Of a DNA stretch of 64,000 nt, positions 63,023 to 64,000 are shown one piece after another (the stretch's first letter is position 1; each line of letters begins with the position of its first letter). The position numbers and the translations under genes are program-made. The notes beneath the pieces are model-generated. The model was given only the letters and a program-made list of their open reading frames with translations, was not told the DNA's origin and ran no database searches. This stretch comes from Muribaculum gordoncarteri (GTDB lineage Bacteria; Bacteroidota; Bacteroidia; Bacteroidales; Muribaculaceae): NCBI RefSeq assembly GCF_004803695.1, contig NZ_CP039393.1, positions 1,612,001 through 1,676,000 on the forward strand, read 5' to 3'.

Positions 63023-64000
63023 TTAGAACTTGTATCCTATACTCAGCACAACTTGATTGTTGTTGTCGACAAGCGATGCTGTGGGTGAAGTTTCAAGAAT
63101 TACGCCGTTCTCGATGAGCGGAGAGAATGCGTGGTAAGAGCTTTCGCGACGCTTGTGAACGTAGGCAAGGTCGGCATAGAATCCTCCTGTGCGGAATCCA
63201 AGACCGCAAGTGATGTACTGGGTAGTCTTGTCAAATGTGTAGCTCGGAATTGTTCCGGCGGTCCACACTGCCTCACGGCCCGACGAAGCCTCTTCCTTAA
63301 CAGGCGACGACTCGTAGCTGTAACCGGCACGAAGGCTGAATTGCGGAGTCACCCTGTACTCGGCGCCAAGACGAAGGATGTTGGTACCCTTGTAGTAACG
63401 CTTTACATCGGAAGTGACATCGGTGTATTCGTTTCCGTCGACATCCGAAAGTTTCATTGTCTGGGTTCCGCGGTATTCATAATCAAGACTGAGAATACCC
63501 TGACCGCCGATTACACCTGCAACACCCACCATCATACGCCACGGTGTGCGCATGTCGTAGTCGTTCCAGCTCTCATATCCGTCATTGGTCATAGGATAGT
63601 CCTTGCTTGTCGATGCGTTCTCGGCAAAACGGCTGTCATTAGGAGTGTATCGGTAGTCCATCGTTGCATAGTAGGTATCGGTCATCTGATACCATGTGGG
63701 AGTGTGTACGGCAAATCCGATACGCAACTCATTGATGGGCTTGAATATCAATCCGAACTTCACATTGAAACCTGTACCGGTAGAGTTCAGATAGTTGTCA
63801 AGACGATAGTATCCCTTGCCTCGTGTCTGATAGTAGGGGTCGGCACCGTTTGTCGCGTTAGCGGCCTGCGCTGCTATGTATGCATTGTCGAGGTTTTCGT
63901 CATAGTAGCTTATCTGGGTAAAGTCGATGTCGGTTATACCGAAACCAAGACCCCAATACAGCGTATTGTAGATGTTACCTCCAAAGTTTATGGCATACTC
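63023..64000 (-). CDS. FadL/OmpP1-family outer-membrane transport protein (5' end outside window)
   Basis: At least 325 residues of a beta-barrel protein; the frame stays open to the window edge, so the signal peptide and N-terminus lie beyond 64000. Alternating strands end with the outer-membrane signature NNQVVLSIGYKF (C-terminal Phe). FGLIFKPINELRIGFAVHTPTWY and RLGAEYRVTPQFSLRAGYSYESS are typical of Bacteroidetes FadL/TodX-type porins for hydrophobic compounds. The substrate is unknown. Confidence 0.85.
   Translation of the reverse strand, partial: EYAINFGGNIYNTLYWGLGFGITDIDFTQISYYDENLDNAYIAAQAANATNGADPYYQTRGKGYYRLDNYLNSTGTGFNVKFGLIFKPINELRIGFAVHTPTWYQMTDTYYATMDYRYTPNDSRFAENASTSKDYPMTNDGYESWNDYDMRTPWRMMVGVAGVIGGQGILSLDYEYRGTQTMKLSDVDGNEYTDVTSDVKRYYKGTNILRLGAEYRVTPQFSLRAGYSYESSPVKEEASSGREAVWTAGTIPSYTFDKTTQYITCGLGFRTGGFYADLAYVHKRRESSYHAFSPLIENGVILETSPTASLVDNNNQVVLSIGYKF

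Overview
The window looks like a chromosomal segment of a Bacteroidales bacterium, most likely Muribaculaceae or a close relative. That placement is inference; no 16S gene is present. Support comes from repeated Bacteroidetes-type promoters (TTTG about 19-21 nt before TAnnTTTG), start codons usually without a Shine-Dalgarno, a fused LpxC-FabZ, an RprX/RprY-like sensor pair, a DAHP synthase-chorismate mutase fusion, and families typical of the phylum (T9SS plug/DUF5103, DUF3109, DUF3127, C_GCAxxG_C_C).

Layout. 1-2.6 kb: end of ftsK, a LolA-like chaperone and trxB. 2.7-7 kb is accessory: a CbbX/SpoVK-like AAA+ ATPase behind a long leader holding a 19-codon ORF, an orphan gene, and a DUF3791-DUF3990-DUF3791 cassette preceded by a collapsed HTH gene. 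7-19 kb is mostly housekeeping: rprX/rprY, a secreted CE1-type esterase, cdsA, purM, an MltF-like transglycosylase split by a frameshift, a DUF3332 lipoprotein, an M23 peptidase, a phospho-sugar mutase and a pseudouridine synthase. 19-27 kb: M18 aminopeptidase, a tandem hairpin repeat and a five-gene MacAB/TolC-like efflux operon. 26.6-29.6 kb (minus): ung, C_GCAxxG, T9SS plug and DUF3109.

29.7-35.2 kb: tRNA-Arg(CCG), a HigBA-type toxin-antitoxin pair, a 189-bp segment bounded by perfect 20-bp inverted repeats with a canonical promoter just inside the right repeat (a candidate phase-variable promoter), a 21-bp tandem array with its own terminator, a GH43-GH35 fusion enzyme and a tandem pair of tRNA-Arg(ACG). 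35.3-41.6 kb: a complete histidine-degradation operon (hutU, ftcD, hutI, cyclodeaminase, hutH). A 2.0-kb IS1634-like element with a 60-bp target duplication separates it from rplY-pth-hslR (43.8-45.6 kb).

45.6-53.4 kb, mainly minus: DUF3127, an exonuclease, a GHL10 glycosidase, the lipid A operon lpxD-lpxC/fabZ-lpxA and a CvfB-like protein, with a DUF695 gene on plus. 53.6-64 kb: rsmG, an MBL hydrolase, a 514-bp decayed IS5-like element, then the aromatic amino acid operon pheA-aminotransferase-DAHPS/CM-tyrA, preceded by a Phe/Tyr-rich leader peptide and mutually exclusive hairpins that form a textbook attenuator. Then purT, a Pif1-like helicase with TPRs and a partial FadL-family porin.

The observations most worth following are the candidate invertible promoter with its repeat-bearing transcript (30.9-31.35 kb), the Phe/Tyr attenuator (55.5-55.7 kb), the DUF3791/DUF3990 cassette (5.7-6.75 kb) and the long-duplication IS insertion that kept the rplY promoter intact.
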